DNA of 64,000 nucleotides. It comes from Acidimicrobiales bacterium. GTDB taxonomy: Bacteria; Actinomycetota; Acidimicrobiia; Acidimicrobiales; Iamiaceae. Where the stretch lies: positions 84,745 through 148,744 of the forward strand of contig DASZTW010000020.1 of NCBI GenBank assembly GCA_035547835.1. The letters run 5' to 3'. Position 1 is the stretch's first letter. Every line of letters begins with the position of its first letter. The notes beneath the pieces were generated by a model. The model did no database searches, was not told the DNA's origin, and saw only the letters and a list, made by a program, of their open reading frames with translations. This document shows, in pieces, positions 43,104 to 51,757 of this stretch. Position numbers and translations under genes: made by a program.

Positions 43104-44018
43104 TCACCCGAACCGCCCGGTGACGTACTGCTCGGTCCGCTCGTCATCAGGGTTGGCGAAGATCTTCTCGGTGCGGTCGTACTCGACGAGCGCACCGGTT
43201 CGCAGGTCGCTGGTGGGGTTCACCGACGTGGTGAAGAACGCCGTGCGGTCGGAGCAGCGCGCGGCTTGTTGCATGTTGTGGGTGACGATCACGATCGTGA
43301 ACTGCTCTCGCAGCTCGCGCATGAGGTCCTCGATGCGGGCGGTGGCGATCGGGTCGAGCGCCGAGCAGGGCTCGTCCATGAGCAGGACCTCGGGCTCCAC
43401 CGCGATCGCCCGAGCGATGCAGAGCCGCTGCTGCTGACCGCCCGACAAGCCGAGGGCCGACTTCTTCAGCCGGTCCTTGACCTCCTCCCACAACGCGGCC
43501 CGGGTCAGCGCTTCCTCGACGCGATCGTCGAGGCCGTCGCGCATCCCGGCGATCCGGAGGCCATACGCCACGTTGTCGTACACCGAACGGGGAAACGGCA
43601 CGGGCTTTTGGAAGACCATGCCGATCCGCCGGCGCACCTCGACCGGTGACACGTCGGTGCCGTAGAGGTCGACACCGTGGTAACCGACCTTGCCGTCGAC
43701 TCGGCAGCCTTCGATGAGGTCGTTCATGCGGTTGAAGCAACGCAGGAACGTCGACTTGCCACAACCCGACGGGCCGATCAACGCGGTGATCTCGTTGCGA
43801 GCGATCCGCATGTTCACCCCGCCGAGCGCGAGGTGGCTGCCGTAGTGCACGTCGAGCCCCTCGACCTCGAAGACCGCGTCGGTGCCGTGGATCCCGTCGG
43901 GGCTGTCGTAGCCCGCGACGCGGCCCTCGGTGGCCCCTGCCGGAGCGACCGGCCGCAACGGCGTGCCGGTGGTGGTCTCGCTGGCGACATCGGGCGTGGT
44001 GAGGGCGTGGTTCGGCAT
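43104..44018 (-). CDS. pstB: Phosphate ABC transporter ATPase PstB
   Basis: About 304 residues. Walker A is GPSGCGKST, followed by the PstB-specific [13 protein letters not shown]; the Q-loop is [11 protein letters not shown], the signature [16 protein letters not shown] and Walker [13 protein letters not shown]. The first 55 residues are a variable extension. ATG at 44018 has GGAG 8 nt upstream and is preferred; an ATG at 44039 overlaps the pstA stop (ATGA) and is possible. It powers phosphate uptake through PstCA. Confidence 0.94.
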   Translation of the reverse strand: MPNHALTTPDVASETTTGTPLRPVAPAGATEGRVAGYDSPDGIHGTDAVFEVEGLDVHYGSHLALGGVNMRIARNEITALIGPSGCGKSTFLRCFNRMNDLIEGCRVDGKVGYHGVDLYGTDVSPVEVRRRIGMVFQKPVPFPRSVYDNVAYGLRIAGMRDGLDDRVEEALTRAALWEEVKDRLKKSALGLSGGQQQRLCIARAIAVEPEVLLMDEPCSALDPIATARIEDLMRELREQFTIVIVTHNMQQAARCSDRTAFFTTSVNPTSDLRTGALVEYDRTEKIFANPDDERTEQYVTGRFG

Positions 44019-44035
44019 GTCAGGAGCTCCGTAGG

Positions 44036-45025
44036 TCATCGGCTCGTCGAGAACCGATTGGCGATGAGGCGGGCAACGAAGGTGAGCAGGAACACGAGCA
44101 GGACGAGCGTGATGGCGGCCGCCCACGCGAACTGCTGTTGGCGAGGGTCGCCCTGCTTCGCGTTGTTGAAGATCTGCGCAGCGAGGGTGGTGTTGCCGCC
44201 GGAAAGCGACCAGTTGGCCGGCTGGTTCCCGCCGATGACACCGATGGTGAACAGCACAGGGGCGGTCTCACCGGCAGCTCGGGCGACGGCGAGCATGGCG
44301 CCGGACGTGATCCCGCCGAGCGCCGCCGGCAGCACGACCCGCAGCGTGGTCTCCCAGCGACGGGCACCGATGGCGGTGCTGGCCGAACGCAACTCGTCGG
44401 GCACCAGGCGCAGCATCTCTTCCGACGCGCGGATGACGATCGGCAACATGAGGCACGCCAGCGCGAGGGCTGCCGCGAACGCCGACGGACCGGAAGTGCC
44501 ATAGCGCACGACCCAGACCGTGTACACGAACAGTCCCATCACGATCGACGGCACACCCGTCATCACGTCGGCGAAGAACCGCACGATGCGGGCCATGAGG
44601 TTCTGCTTGCCGAACTCGTTGAGGTAGATGGCGCCGAGCACACCGAGCGGGATCGCCAGCAGCGATGCCATCGCGGTCGACACGAGCGTGCCGGCGATGG
44701 CCGGTCCGACGCCGAGCTGGGTGGTCGAGCCGATGTGGTACTTGGCGCGCAACGCAGCGGGAAGCTTGGCGATAGCCGACGCGTCGGCGTTGCTGAACAC
44801 CGGAAGGCGCCGGGTGAAGAATCCGGCGTCGAGCGACGAAGCGCCCTTGCGCAACAAGGCGATGATCACCAGGAGCAGCGCGCCGGCCGCGATGGCCGTC
44901 GCGAGGTACAGCAGCCAGGTCGCGGCGCCGTTGGCCAACCGGCGCCGGCGAGCCACGGTCGGGATGCGGACGTCGCGGCGTGCTTCTGACGTGAGCACTC
45001 CGGTGGTCTCGACGACGGCGGTCAC
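44036..45025 (-). CDS. pstA: Phosphate ABC transporter permease PstA
   Basis: 329 residues with about six helices and PstA motifs: [51 protein letters not shown] and the EAA loop [32 protein letters not shown] followed by [15 protein letters not shown] at 45025 overlaps the pstC stop (GTGA). It forms the membrane channel with PstC. Confidence 0.95.
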   Translation of the reverse strand: MTAVVETTGVLTSEARRDVRIPTVARRRRLANGAATWLLYLATAIAAGALLLVIIALLRKGASSLDAGFFTRRLPVFSNADASAIAKLPAALRAKYHIGSTTQLGVGPAIAGTLVSTAMASLLAIPLGVLGAIYLNEFGKQNLMARIVRFFADVMTGVPSIVMGLFVYTVWVVRYGTSGPSAFAAALALACLMLPIVIRASEEMLRLVPDELRSASTAIGARRWETTLRVVLPAALGGITSGAMLAVARAAGETAPVLFTIGVIGGNQPANWSLSGGNTTLAAQIFNNAKQGDPRQQQFAWAAAITLVLLVFLLTFVARLIANRFSTSR

Positions 45026-45981
45026 GCCGCCCCCTGGATCCGGCGCTCGGCTCGGGTCACGACCACCCGAGCTGCCATGTTGACGACGACCGTGATGGCG
45101 AACAGCACGACGCCGAGGCCGATCAGCGCCCGCTGGCCCATCCCGGCGTTCTCGCTGAAGAACGTGTTGGCGATGGTGCCCGCCATCGTGTCGCCCGGCT
45201 TGAACAGGTCACCGGTGATCTGGGGATTGCCACCGATCACCAACGCGACGGCGATGGTCTCGCCGAGCGCTCGTCCAAGGCCGAGCATGGTCGCGCCGGT
45301 GACCCCTGAGTAGCTGTACGGCAAGATCGACGCCCGGAACATCTCCCAGCGCGTGGCGCCCAGCGCGAGCGCACCCTGCTTGTCGATGTCGGGCACCGTG
45401 GTGAACACCTCCCGGGACACGGAGGTGATGATCGGCAAGATCATGAACGCCAAGACGATGCCGGCGGTCATGAAGCTGGTGCCGTTCGCCGAGCTGCCGG
45501 CCAGCGCTACGTAGACGCGCTGCAGCGGCTGGCGCAGGAACAGCAACCCGACCACACCGAACACGACCGACGGCACGGCGGCCAGCAAGTCGACGAGCGC
45601 CACCGCGGTCCGCCGCAGCCGGCGGGGCGCGACCTCGGCGATGAACAGCGCGAGGGCCACCGAGATCGGCACGGCGATGATCACGGCGATGGCCGAGCTG
45701 ACGAGCGTGCCGAACACGAACGCGAGACCGCCGAAGTGACCGGCGTCGGGCTTCCAGTCGTTGGTGGTGAGGAAGCTCCACCCCTGCTCGCTGAGCGCGG
45801 GCCACGCATACCGGGACGTCGACCAGACGATGAACGCCAAGATGGCGAGGACCGCCGCGCCCGACAAGAGGGTGAGCCCGGAGAACAGCCGATCGATCAC
45901 CTCACCGGCCCCCCGAGCGCGGAGAGGACCGCGGGCGTGGCTCCCGCGGTCGCTCTCCAAGTGCGCTGATGCGTCGCTCAT
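45022..45981 (-). CDS. pstC: Phosphate ABC transporter permease PstC
   Basis: 319 residues. Typical PstC stretches are GGLAFVFGTLVSSAIAVIIAVPISVALALFI, LLAAVPSVVFGVVGLLFL and the EAA loop VPDIDKQGALALGATRWEMFRASILPYSYSG with GRALGETIAVALVIG. A hydrophilic N-terminus of about 27 residues precedes the first helix. ATG at 45981 follows the pstS stop by 10 nt. It forms the channel with PstA. Confidence 0.95.
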   Translation of the reverse strand: MSDASAHLESDRGSHARGPLRARGAGEVIDRLFSGLTLLSGAAVLAILAFIVWSTSRYAWPALSEQGWSFLTTNDWKPDAGHFGGLAFVFGTLVSSAIAVIIAVPISVALALFIAEVAPRRLRRTAVALVDLLAAVPSVVFGVVGLLFLRQPLQRVYVALAGSSANGTSFMTAGIVLAFMILPIITSVSREVFTTVPDIDKQGALALGATRWEMFRASILPYSYSGVTGATMLGLGRALGETIAVALVIGGNPQITGDLFKPGDTMAGTIANTFFSENAGMGQRALIGLGVVLFAITVVVNMAARVVVTRAERRIQGAA

Positions 45982-45991
45982 GTGGCGGGTG

Positions 45992-47116
45992 CTACTGGAC
46001 CTTCTCGACCTGGGCGAGGGCCTTGCGGGCGAGATCGGTGGGCAGCGACGAGTAGTTGTAGGAGCTCGCGAGCTGCTGGGCGTCGGTCTCGAGGAACGTG
46101 AGCCAGGCCTTGAGGGCGAGAGCCTTGGCGGGGTCGGCCTGCTTGGCGTACACCAGGACCCACGTCGGCGACGTGAGCGGGTACACCCCGGTGCCGGCCA
46201 CGTCGATCGGGTTGTACGTCAGGTCGGCGCCGACCTCCGAGGCCTGCACCGCCTTGGTGGCACCCTCGAGCGACGGGGCCACGAACTCGCCGTTCTTGTT
46301 CTTGATGTCGGCGAAGGTGAGGCCCTGCTTCTGGGCGTCGGAGAAGTCGACGTAGCCAACGGCGCCGGTCTTGCCCTTCACGCAGGCGGCCACGCCGCCG
46401 TTGCCCTGCGACTTCTGGATGGACCCGAAGGTCCACACCGTGGGCTGGTCCGTGGGGTCGGCCGTGAAGTCGGTCGGAGCTGCGGACTTCAAGAACTTGG
46501 TGAAGTTCGAGGTCGTGCCCGACGCTTCCGCGCGGGCGCAGACCGTGACCGGGTCCGAAGGCAGCGTGGTACCGCTGTTCAGCGCGGCGATCGCCGGGTC
46601 GTTCCAGGTGGTGATCTTGCCCGCGTACATCTCGGCGATCGTCGGGCCGTCGAGCTTCAGGCCCTTGACCGGCAAGTTGTACGAGACCGTGATCGGCGCG
46701 GCGACGGTCGGGAAGTAGAGGAACTCGCCCTTGTACTTGGGCTTGTCCTCGTCCTTGACGAGCGAGTCGGTGCCGGCGAAGTCGACCGTCCCGTTCTGCA
46801 GGTCGGTCTTGCCCTGGCCCGAGCCACCGCCGCCATAAGTGATCGTCAGGCCGGGCACGACCTGCTTGAGGGCCTCGATCGCGCCGTTGTCGAACGGCTG
46901 CTGGAACGTGGAGCCGGAGCCCTTGAGGGTGCCCGAGGCATCCTTGAACGTCGCAGCGTCGAACGAGCCGGCGCCGGCCGCGGCCGTCGTCGACGACGAG
47001 GAGCCGGTATCGGTCGACGACTTGTCCTTCTTGGTGCTGCTACAAGCGCCGGCGACCAGCGCCACCGTCAACAGCGCGGCGATCACCATCAGCGACCGTC
47101 GGGTTCTTCCGTGCAC
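45992..47116 (-). CDS. pstS: Phosphate-binding lipoprotein PstS
   Basis: About 374 residues. A lipoprotein signal ends at LVAGAC (cysteine 25), then a Ser/Thr/Lys-rich tether. The phosphate-binding fold has GSGSTFQQPF, ITYGGGGSGQGKTDL and FAGTDS near the N-terminus, and RAEASGTTSNF and the SYNYSSLP region at the C-terminus; these are the ligand-contact loops of PstS. The start chosen is GTG 47116 because GGGAGGGC lies 2-5 nt upstream and it gives a normal signal peptide; ATG 47152 lacks such a site. It is the first gene of the pst operon and carries a PHO box upstream. Confidence 0.94.
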   Translation of the reverse strand: MHGRTRRSLMVIAALLTVALVAGACSSTKKDKSSTDTGSSSSTTAAAGAGSFDAATFKDASGTLKGSGSTFQQPFDNGAIEALKQVVPGLTITYGGGGSGQGKTDLQNGTVDFAGTDSLVKDEDKPKYKGEFLYFPTVAAPITVSYNLPVKGLKLDGPTIAEMYAGKITTWNDPAIAALNSGTTLPSDPVTVCARAEASGTTSNFTKFLKSAAPTDFTADPTDQPTVWTFGSIQKSQGNGGVAACVKGKTGAVGYVDFSDAQKQGLTFADIKNKNGEFVAPSLEGATKAVQASEVGADLTYNPIDVAGTGVYPLTSPTWVLVYAKQADPAKALALKAWLTFLETDAQQLASSYNYSSLPTDLARKALAQVEKVQ

Positions 47117-47190
47117 GTGCCCTCCCGGGGCGAGTCGTGGATTACTCATCACGGGGCACGCTAAGGAGCGAAAGTGACGTGAAAGGGGGG

Positions 47191-47212
47191 CGACGGTGAA
47201 CGGGGGGTGAAC
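47191..47212 (-). promoter_or_regulatory. PHO box upstream of pstS
   Basis: Two directly adjoining 11-nt units read on the minus strand GTTCACCCCCC (47212-47202) and GTTCACCGTCG (47201-47191). They match the direct-repeat unit described for Streptomyces PhoP. The box lies 75-96 nt before the pstS start, just upstream of a plausible -10 (TAGCGT, 47163-47158), the right place for an activator. The regulator is probably RegX3, encoded 7 kb away. Confidence 0.8.
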
Positions 47213-47275
47213 AGGGCCGGAACGTTTTGCGGTTCACGAGCGGGGGCCTCGAACAGCCCGCCTGGCTCATCGCCG

Positions 47276-49864
47276 TCAGACCAGCCCGAGCCCCTCGAAG
47301 CTGCGCAGGACCTCGATGTCGTGGGGGTAGCTCAGCCGCTTGCGCGCCGCTTTCAGACCCACCCACTCGATCTCGTCGACCTCATTGTCCGGCTGCAGGT
47401 CGCCGGCAACTTCGGCTTCCCAGTAGCGCACGAACTTCGGTCGACCCTTGCTGTCGATGTAGGACGCGTGGGCGAGCTCGTGGCCGAGCACGACACGCGC
47501 GCCCGTCTCTTCCTCGATCTCTCGCACCGCGGCCTGCTCGTCGGTCTCCCCTTCGTCGCGCTTGCCCTTCGGAAACGACCAGTCGTCGTATTCGGGGCGG
47601 TGGATCAACGCGACCTCGACCCCACTCTCATGGCGCCGCCACAGCAGTCCGCCTGCGGCGCGCACACGACCCTCGGGGTCGTATCGACCGACTCCGTGGT
47701 CGACATCGTCGGCCGCTCCCGCAACCGCGAGCGTGCTGACGGCGGGGGGCGTCGGCCGAGCGAGCTCGAGCGCCCGTTGACGCAAGGCGTGGTGCGTCTC
47801 GACCCGCTCCGCGGCTTTCCTCGGCGACCGCTCCCACGCGCCGTCGGCGGTGAGCAGCCAGGCGAGCGTGTCGTCGGCCAGGTCAACTTCGAGGTCGGAC
47901 CACAAGCGGGCCTTCAACGGTAGGGACTCCACCGGCGCGAGCGTCTCGATGCGCCGGTCGAGGTTCCGGGGCATGAGGTCGGCTGAGCCGATGTAGAAGC
48001 GCGGGACACCCACGTCGGTGCCGTTGCCGAAGTAGTACACCCGGCTGTGCTCGAGGAAGCGGCCGACGATGGATCGCACCCGGATCTGGTCGGACAACCC
48101 CGGCACGCCGGGCCGCAGGCAGCAGATGCCCCGGATGATCAAGTCGACCCGCACACCGGCCGCCGACGCCCGGTACAGCGCGTCGATGAGGGCGGGGTCG
48201 ACCAGGCTGTTCATCTTCAAGATGATCCGGCCGGTACGGCCGAAGCCGGCTTCCTCCTCGATGTGCTCGACGAGGCGGGTGCGCATCGTGTGCGGCGCCA
48301 CCAACAGCTTCCGGTAGTGGACGTTGCGGCTGTAGCCCGTGAGGAAGTTGAACAGCTGCGTGACGTCGGCGCCCAGCTCCTCGTCGGCCGTGAGCAGCCC
48401 GTAGTCCTCATAGATCGCGGCAGTCGAGGAGTTGTAGTTGCCGGTGCCGATGTGGCAGTAGCGGCGCAGCCCGTCGGCTTCGTCGCGCACGACCAACGCG
48501 ATCTTCGCGTGCGTCTTCAACCCGACGATGCCGTAAGTGACGTGGACCCCGGCCTCCTCCAGCGCGCGGGCCCACTCGATGTTGGCGGCCTCGTCGAAGC
48601 GGGCTTTGAGCTCGACGAGCACAGCGACCTGCTTGCCACGCTCGGCGGCGCGGATCAAGGCCTGGACGATCGGGCTGTCGCCCGAAGTGCGATACAGCGT
48701 CGTCTTGATCGTCAAGACGTCGGGATCGGTGGCGGCTTCCTGGAAGAACTCCTCGACCGAGGTGACGAAGCTCTCGTACGGGTGGTGGACCAACACGTCG
48801 CCCTGGCGCAACACCGCGAACAGATCGAGGGGTGCGTCGTCCTTGCCGACGAGCCGGGGTTGGGTGACCGGCGGCCACGGCTCGTCCTTCAGGTCGGGTC
48901 GATCGAGGTCGAGCAACCCCCACAACCCGCCGAGGTCCAGCGGACCGATCAGGTCGAACACGTCGTCGGGGCCCAAGTCGAGCTCGCGCACGAGCAGCTC
49001 ACGGACCTCGGGCTCGGCGTTGCGTTCGATCTCCAGCCGCACGGCGCGACCGAACCGGCGCCTTCGCAGCTCGAGCTCGACCGCCACCAAGAGGTCGTCA
49101 GCTTCGTCCTCCTCGAGCATCAGGTCGGCGTTGCGCGTGACGCGGAACGCGTGGTGGTGCTCGATGACCATGCCCTCGAAGAGCCAGTCGAGGTGGGCGG
49201 CGATGACCTGCTCGATCGGCACGAACCGTTCGCCGTCGGGCAGCACCACGAACCGCGGCAGCACCGGCGGCACCTTCAGGCGAGCGAAGCGGCGCTCACC
49301 GGTGGACGGATCCCGCACCCCGACCGCCAAGTTCAGGGACAAGTTGGAGATGTACGGGAACGGGTGGCCAGGGTCGACGGCAAGCGGGGTGAGCACCGGG
49401 AAGATGCGGGTCTCGAAGACCTCGTCGAGGTGCTTGCGGTCATCGAGGTCGAGGTCGTCCCAGCTCGACAGCACCACGCCCTGCGCCGCGAGCGCGGGGA
49501 CGAGGTCGTCGAGGAACACCCGCTCCAAGCGCCGCGCGGCATCGTCGGTGCGCTCGCGCACCTCGTGGAGCTGTTCGGCGGGCGTGCTGCCGTCGGGCGT
49601 GGTGCGGCTGATGCCAGCCGCCACCTGATCTTTCAGACCGGCGACGCGCACCTGGAAGAACTCGTCGAGGTTCTGGCTGAAGATCGCCGCGAACTTGGCA
49701 CGTTCCAGCACCGGCACCCGCGGGTCAGCGGCCAACGCCAGCACCCGCTCGTTGAAGTCGACCCAGGACAGCTCCCGGTTCAAGAAGCGCCCGGCACCGT
49801 CCGACGCGTGCTCGTCCTCAGTCCCGAATGGACCGTGCGGGCGCTGGTCGCGGGTCAAGGCCAT
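47276..49864 (-). CDS. ppk1: Polyphosphate kinase 1 fused to a C-terminal Nudix hydrolase domain
   Basis: 862 residues. Residues about 1-690 are a complete PPK1: the N domain start FLNRELSWVDFNERVL, head domain, KTTLYRTSGDSPIV and the phosphorylated histidine in KTHAK (His 452), with the second active-site histidine in CHIGTGNYN (His 471). PPK1 reversibly makes polyphosphate from ATP. From about 735 a Nudix fold follows, with the full box G-x5-E-x7-REIEEETG (767-789) and the preceding DDWSFPKGK. In mycobacteria ppk1 and mutT1 are neighbouring genes, so the fusion fits a known partnership; the phosphatase half of MutT1 is absent. ATG 49864 has GGAG upstream. A PHO box precedes it. Confidence 0.93.
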   Translation of the reverse strand: MALTRDQRPHGPFGTEDEHASDGAGRFLNRELSWVDFNERVLALAADPRVPVLERAKFAAIFSQNLDEFFQVRVAGLKDQVAAGISRTTPDGSTPAEQLHEVRERTDDAARRLERVFLDDLVPALAAQGVVLSSWDDLDLDDRKHLDEVFETRIFPVLTPLAVDPGHPFPYISNLSLNLAVGVRDPSTGERRFARLKVPPVLPRFVVLPDGERFVPIEQVIAAHLDWLFEGMVIEHHHAFRVTRNADLMLEEDEADDLLVAVELELRRRRFGRAVRLEIERNAEPEVRELLVRELDLGPDDVFDLIGPLDLGGLWGLLDLDRPDLKDEPWPPVTQPRLVGKDDAPLDLFAVLRQGDVLVHHPYESFVTSVEEFFQEAATDPDVLTIKTTLYRTSGDSPIVQALIRAAERGKQVAVLVELKARFDEAANIEWARALEEAGVHVTYGIVGLKTHAKIALVVRDEADGLRRYCHIGTGNYNSSTAAIYEDYGLLTADEELGADVTQLFNFLTGYSRNVHYRKLLVAPHTMRTRLVEHIEEEAGFGRTGRIILKMNSLVDPALIDALYRASAAGVRVDLIIRGICCLRPGVPGLSDQIRVRSIVGRFLEHSRVYYFGNGTDVGVPRFYIGSADLMPRNLDRRIETLAPVESLPLKARLWSDLEVDLADDTLAWLLTADGAWERSPRKAAERVETHHALRQRALELARPTPPAVSTLAVAGAADDVDHGVGRYDPEGRVRAAGGLLWRRHESGVEVALIHRPEYDDWSFPKGKRDEGETDEQAAVREIEEETGARVVLGHELAHASYIDSKGRPKFVRYWEAEVAGDLQPDNEVDEIEWVGLKAARKRLSYPHDIEVLRSFEGLGLV

Positions 49865-49895
49865 GACGGCTCCAGTCCACCCCACCGAGATGGCC

Positions 49896-49917
49896 ATTGG
49901 GTGAACGGCAGGTGACA
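49896..49917 (-). promoter_or_regulatory. PHO box upstream of the ppk-Nudix gene
   Basis: Two adjoining 11-nt units read on the minus strand TGTCACCTGCC (49917-49907) and GTTCACCCAAT (49906-49896). Both carry the TCAC core at the same position, 11 nt apart, as in the pstS box, though the first unit is less perfect. The box lies 32-53 nt before the ppk start, so the leader would be short or absent. Phosphate control of ppk is known in Streptomyces. Confidence 0.6.
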
Positions 49918-49927
49918 GTTCGTGGCT

Positions 49928-50848
49928 TCAGGTGTACAGGCTGGCCGCGCCGACGACACCCGCGTCGTCACGCAGGGCCGACGCGACCACCCGGACCGAC
50001 AGTCCACCGAACTTGCGAGCGCGGATCGCCTGCTCGACGCGGCCGACGAACGTGTCGCCGAGCTGGCCCGCAAGGCCGCCGCCGAGCACGACCAATCCCA
50101 CGTCGAGCAGGAGCGTCGCCGACGAGACGGCCACCCCGAGGGCAGTCACGGCCTGATCCAGCAGATCCTCGGCCATCGGATCGCCCGCCTGGAGCGCCTT
50201 TCGGAACACCGACGACTTCATGCGCTCGGAGCCCGCCAGCTCCACCAGCTTGGTGGGCTCGCCGGCATCGTGTCGCCGGCGAGCCTCGGCCTCCAGCGCC
50301 GCCCGGCCGGCATACGCTTCGAGGTGCCCCACGCCGCCGCAGGCGCACCGCCGCCCGTTCGGATCGACGGTGACGTGGCCCAGCTCACCAGCGGTGCCTT
50401 CGTTGCCGCGCCGCACTTTCCCGCCGAGCACGATGCCTCCGCCCACGCCCGTGCCGCACCATACCGCGAGGAGGTCGGGAGCATCACGGCCCGCACCGTG
50501 GAGGAACTCGCCGAGGGCCGCGACGTTGACGTCGTTGTCGATGCGCACCTCGGTGCCTGCCAACGCGTCGGACACGAGCGACGCGATCGGAACCGGATGG
50601 TCGAACCCTTCGAGGTTCGGTGCGCCGACCAGCACGCCGGAACCGTGGTCGATCTGGCCCGGTGCCCCGATGCCCACCCGGTCGGCGCCCCCGAGCTCTT
50701 TCACTGCTGCGGCCATGGCCGCGACGACCGCGTCGGGGCCCGCAGTAGGCGTGGGGACCTTGACCGTCTTGCCGACCTTGCCGTCGCGAACCACCGCGGC
50801 CAGCAGCTTGGTGCCGCCCAAGTCGACGCCGATGGTGGTGGGAGGCAT
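49928..50848 (-). CDS. ROK-family glucokinase
   Basis: 306 residues. The ATP-binding start IGVDLGGTKLLAAVV, the sugar site APGQIDHGSG and EVRIDNDVNVAALGE with its catalytic Asp, the GTGVGGGIVL phosphate loop and the zinc-region GELGHVTVDPNGRRC all mark a ROK sugar kinase close to actinobacterial glucokinase. The zinc motif is normally CxCGxxGC; here it reads CACGGVGH, with histidine in place of the last cysteine. ATG at 50848 opens directly onto the conserved start. It is upstream of ppk on the same strand, with the PHO box between them. It probably phosphorylates glucose using ATP; polyphosphate use cannot be judged. Confidence 0.88.
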   Translation of the reverse strand: MPPTTIGVDLGGTKLLAAVVRDGKVGKTVKVPTPTAGPDAVVAAMAAAVKELGGADRVGIGAPGQIDHGSGVLVGAPNLEGFDHPVPIASLVSDALAGTEVRIDNDVNVAALGEFLHGAGRDAPDLLAVWCGTGVGGGIVLGGKVRRGNEGTAGELGHVTVDPNGRRCACGGVGHLEAYAGRAALEAEARRRHDAGEPTKLVELAGSERMKSSVFRKALQAGDPMAEDLLDQAVTALGVAVSSATLLLDVGLVVLGGGLAGQLGDTFVGRVEQAIRARKFGGLSVRVVASALRDDAGVVGAASLYT

Positions 50849-50871
50849 TGCGCTGGCGGCTCGGCGGCCCG

Positions 50872-51135
50872 CTACTCCTCGCCGGTGTCCCAGTCGAGCA
50901 GCAGGTGTTCACGCTCGGCGTCGCGGACGACCCGCTCCCGGTTGCGGCGGAACTGAGGGTCATGCGGCGGCAGCAGCGTGAGGCGGGCGAGCACCCGCGC
51001 GCGGAAGTCGTCGATCACGGAACGCTCACCGAAGTCCGACTGAACCTCCCAGTGCGGGGCCACGGGGCCGAGGTACACGATCCGCACGTGCCCACGCGGT
51101 GGCTCGTTCTCGAGGTCAGTCTCGATCTGCGACAT
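50872..51135 (-). CDS. Small protein of unknown function upstream of glucokinase
   Basis: 87 residues, start ATG 51135 with AGGAG 6-7 nt upstream, stop 23 nt before the glucokinase start, so probably one transcript. It is acidic/basic mixed and hydrophilic: HVRIVYLGPVAPHWEVQSDFG, then IDDFRARVLARLTLLPPHDP and a charged C-terminus ending LLLDWDTGEE. No signal, helix anchor or metal motif is seen. I do not recognise the family. The good ribosome site and normal codon pattern support a real gene. Confidence 0.6.
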   Translation of the reverse strand: MSQIETDLENEPPRGHVRIVYLGPVAPHWEVQSDFGERSVIDDFRARVLARLTLLPPHDPQFRRNRERVVRDAEREHLLLDWDTGEE

Positions 51136-51249
51136 CACAACTCCTGCTTGCGGAAGCGACCGGTCAGCCTATCCCGCGAACAGGGCCTGGTCGCGACGGG
51201 TCGGCTCACGCAGCGGGCGGCGCCGACCGCACCGCGAAGTGCGACTCAG

Positions 51250-51336
51250 GACCTGCGCAGATAGGTCCCCGACTCGCGGATCACCGTTCGATTCGCCAGG
51301 TGGCGCCTGGCGAACAGGCGCCGTGTTGACGGGTCG
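51250..51336 (+). repeat. Structured intergenic repeat, copy B (other copy at 2733)
   Basis: About 86 percent of positions match copy A. Here the central fold-back is perfect: TTCGCCAGG (51292-51300) and CCTGGCGAA (51306-51314) around TGGCG. The left GACCT/AGGTC pair is also kept. The element lies in the 300-nt gap between the small gene (51135, minus) and whiB (51437, plus). The rest of the gap (51139-51249, 51337-51436) shows nothing certain, apart from a GGGAGAGG site before whiB. Confidence 0.75.
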
Positions 51337-51436
51337 GCTCGCCAATCGCGCGCCTCCTTACCGCAATTTGCGACGGAGCGTGGCGAAATGCGGACCAGGC
51401 AGGGCGGAGTCCACGCACGCGAGGGAGAGGTAAGTC

Positions 51437-51688
51437 ATGGAGAGCACCTGGATGCACCGGGGCAACTGCCGGGATCATCCACCATCGACGTTCTTTCCGA
51501 GCGATGGGGTCGGGGTGGACCTCGCGCGCAAGATCTGCGTCGGATGCCCGGTCCAGGCGCAATGCCTCGACTACGCGATCGACCAGCACATCGACCACGG
51601 CGTGTGGGGCGGCTGCTCGGAGCGTGAGCGGCGCCGGATCGCCAAACGCCGCCGGCAGGAAGCAGCGGCGGTCCGCGTCGGCAACTGA
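51437..51688 (+). CDS. WhiB-family iron-sulfur transcription factor (first of two)
   Basis: 83 residues with the four cluster-binding cysteines C11, C34, C37 and C43 (C-x-x-C-x5-C), the GVWGG turn (55-59) and a basic C-terminal DNA-binding tail (ERERRRIAKRRRQE). An additional cysteine follows the turn at C60, where most family members have a hydrophobic residue. WhiB proteins bind a 4Fe-4S cluster and usually act with the principal sigma factor. The start ATG 51437 has GGGAGAGG upstream. The subfamily (WhiB1 to WhiB7) is not clear from the sequence. Confidence 0.93.
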   Translation: MESTWMHRGNCRDHPPSTFFPSDGVGVDLARKICVGCPVQAQCLDYAIDQHIDHGVWGGCSERERRRIAKRRRQEAAAVRVGN

Positions 51689-51709
51689 CCCCAGGTCAGA
51701 GCGAGAATG

Positions 51710-51735
51710 GCGCTGGCAGCGGCAGCGGCCAGCGC
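51710..51735. terminator. Hairpin between convergent whiB and tatA
   Basis: GCGCTGGC (51710-51717) pairs exactly with GCCAGCGC (51728-51735) around a 10-nt loop that itself repeats AGCGGC. It lies 21 nt after the whiB stop and 22 nt after the tatA stop, so it can serve both. Confidence 0.5.
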
Positions 51736-51757
51736 GGCGGGTCGACAGAGCGGCAGG

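Noticed and set aside
47117..47152. ATG at 47152 as pstS start
   Set aside because: It lacks a ribosome site and would add 12 residues before the signal peptide; GTG 47116 has a strong GGGAGG site.
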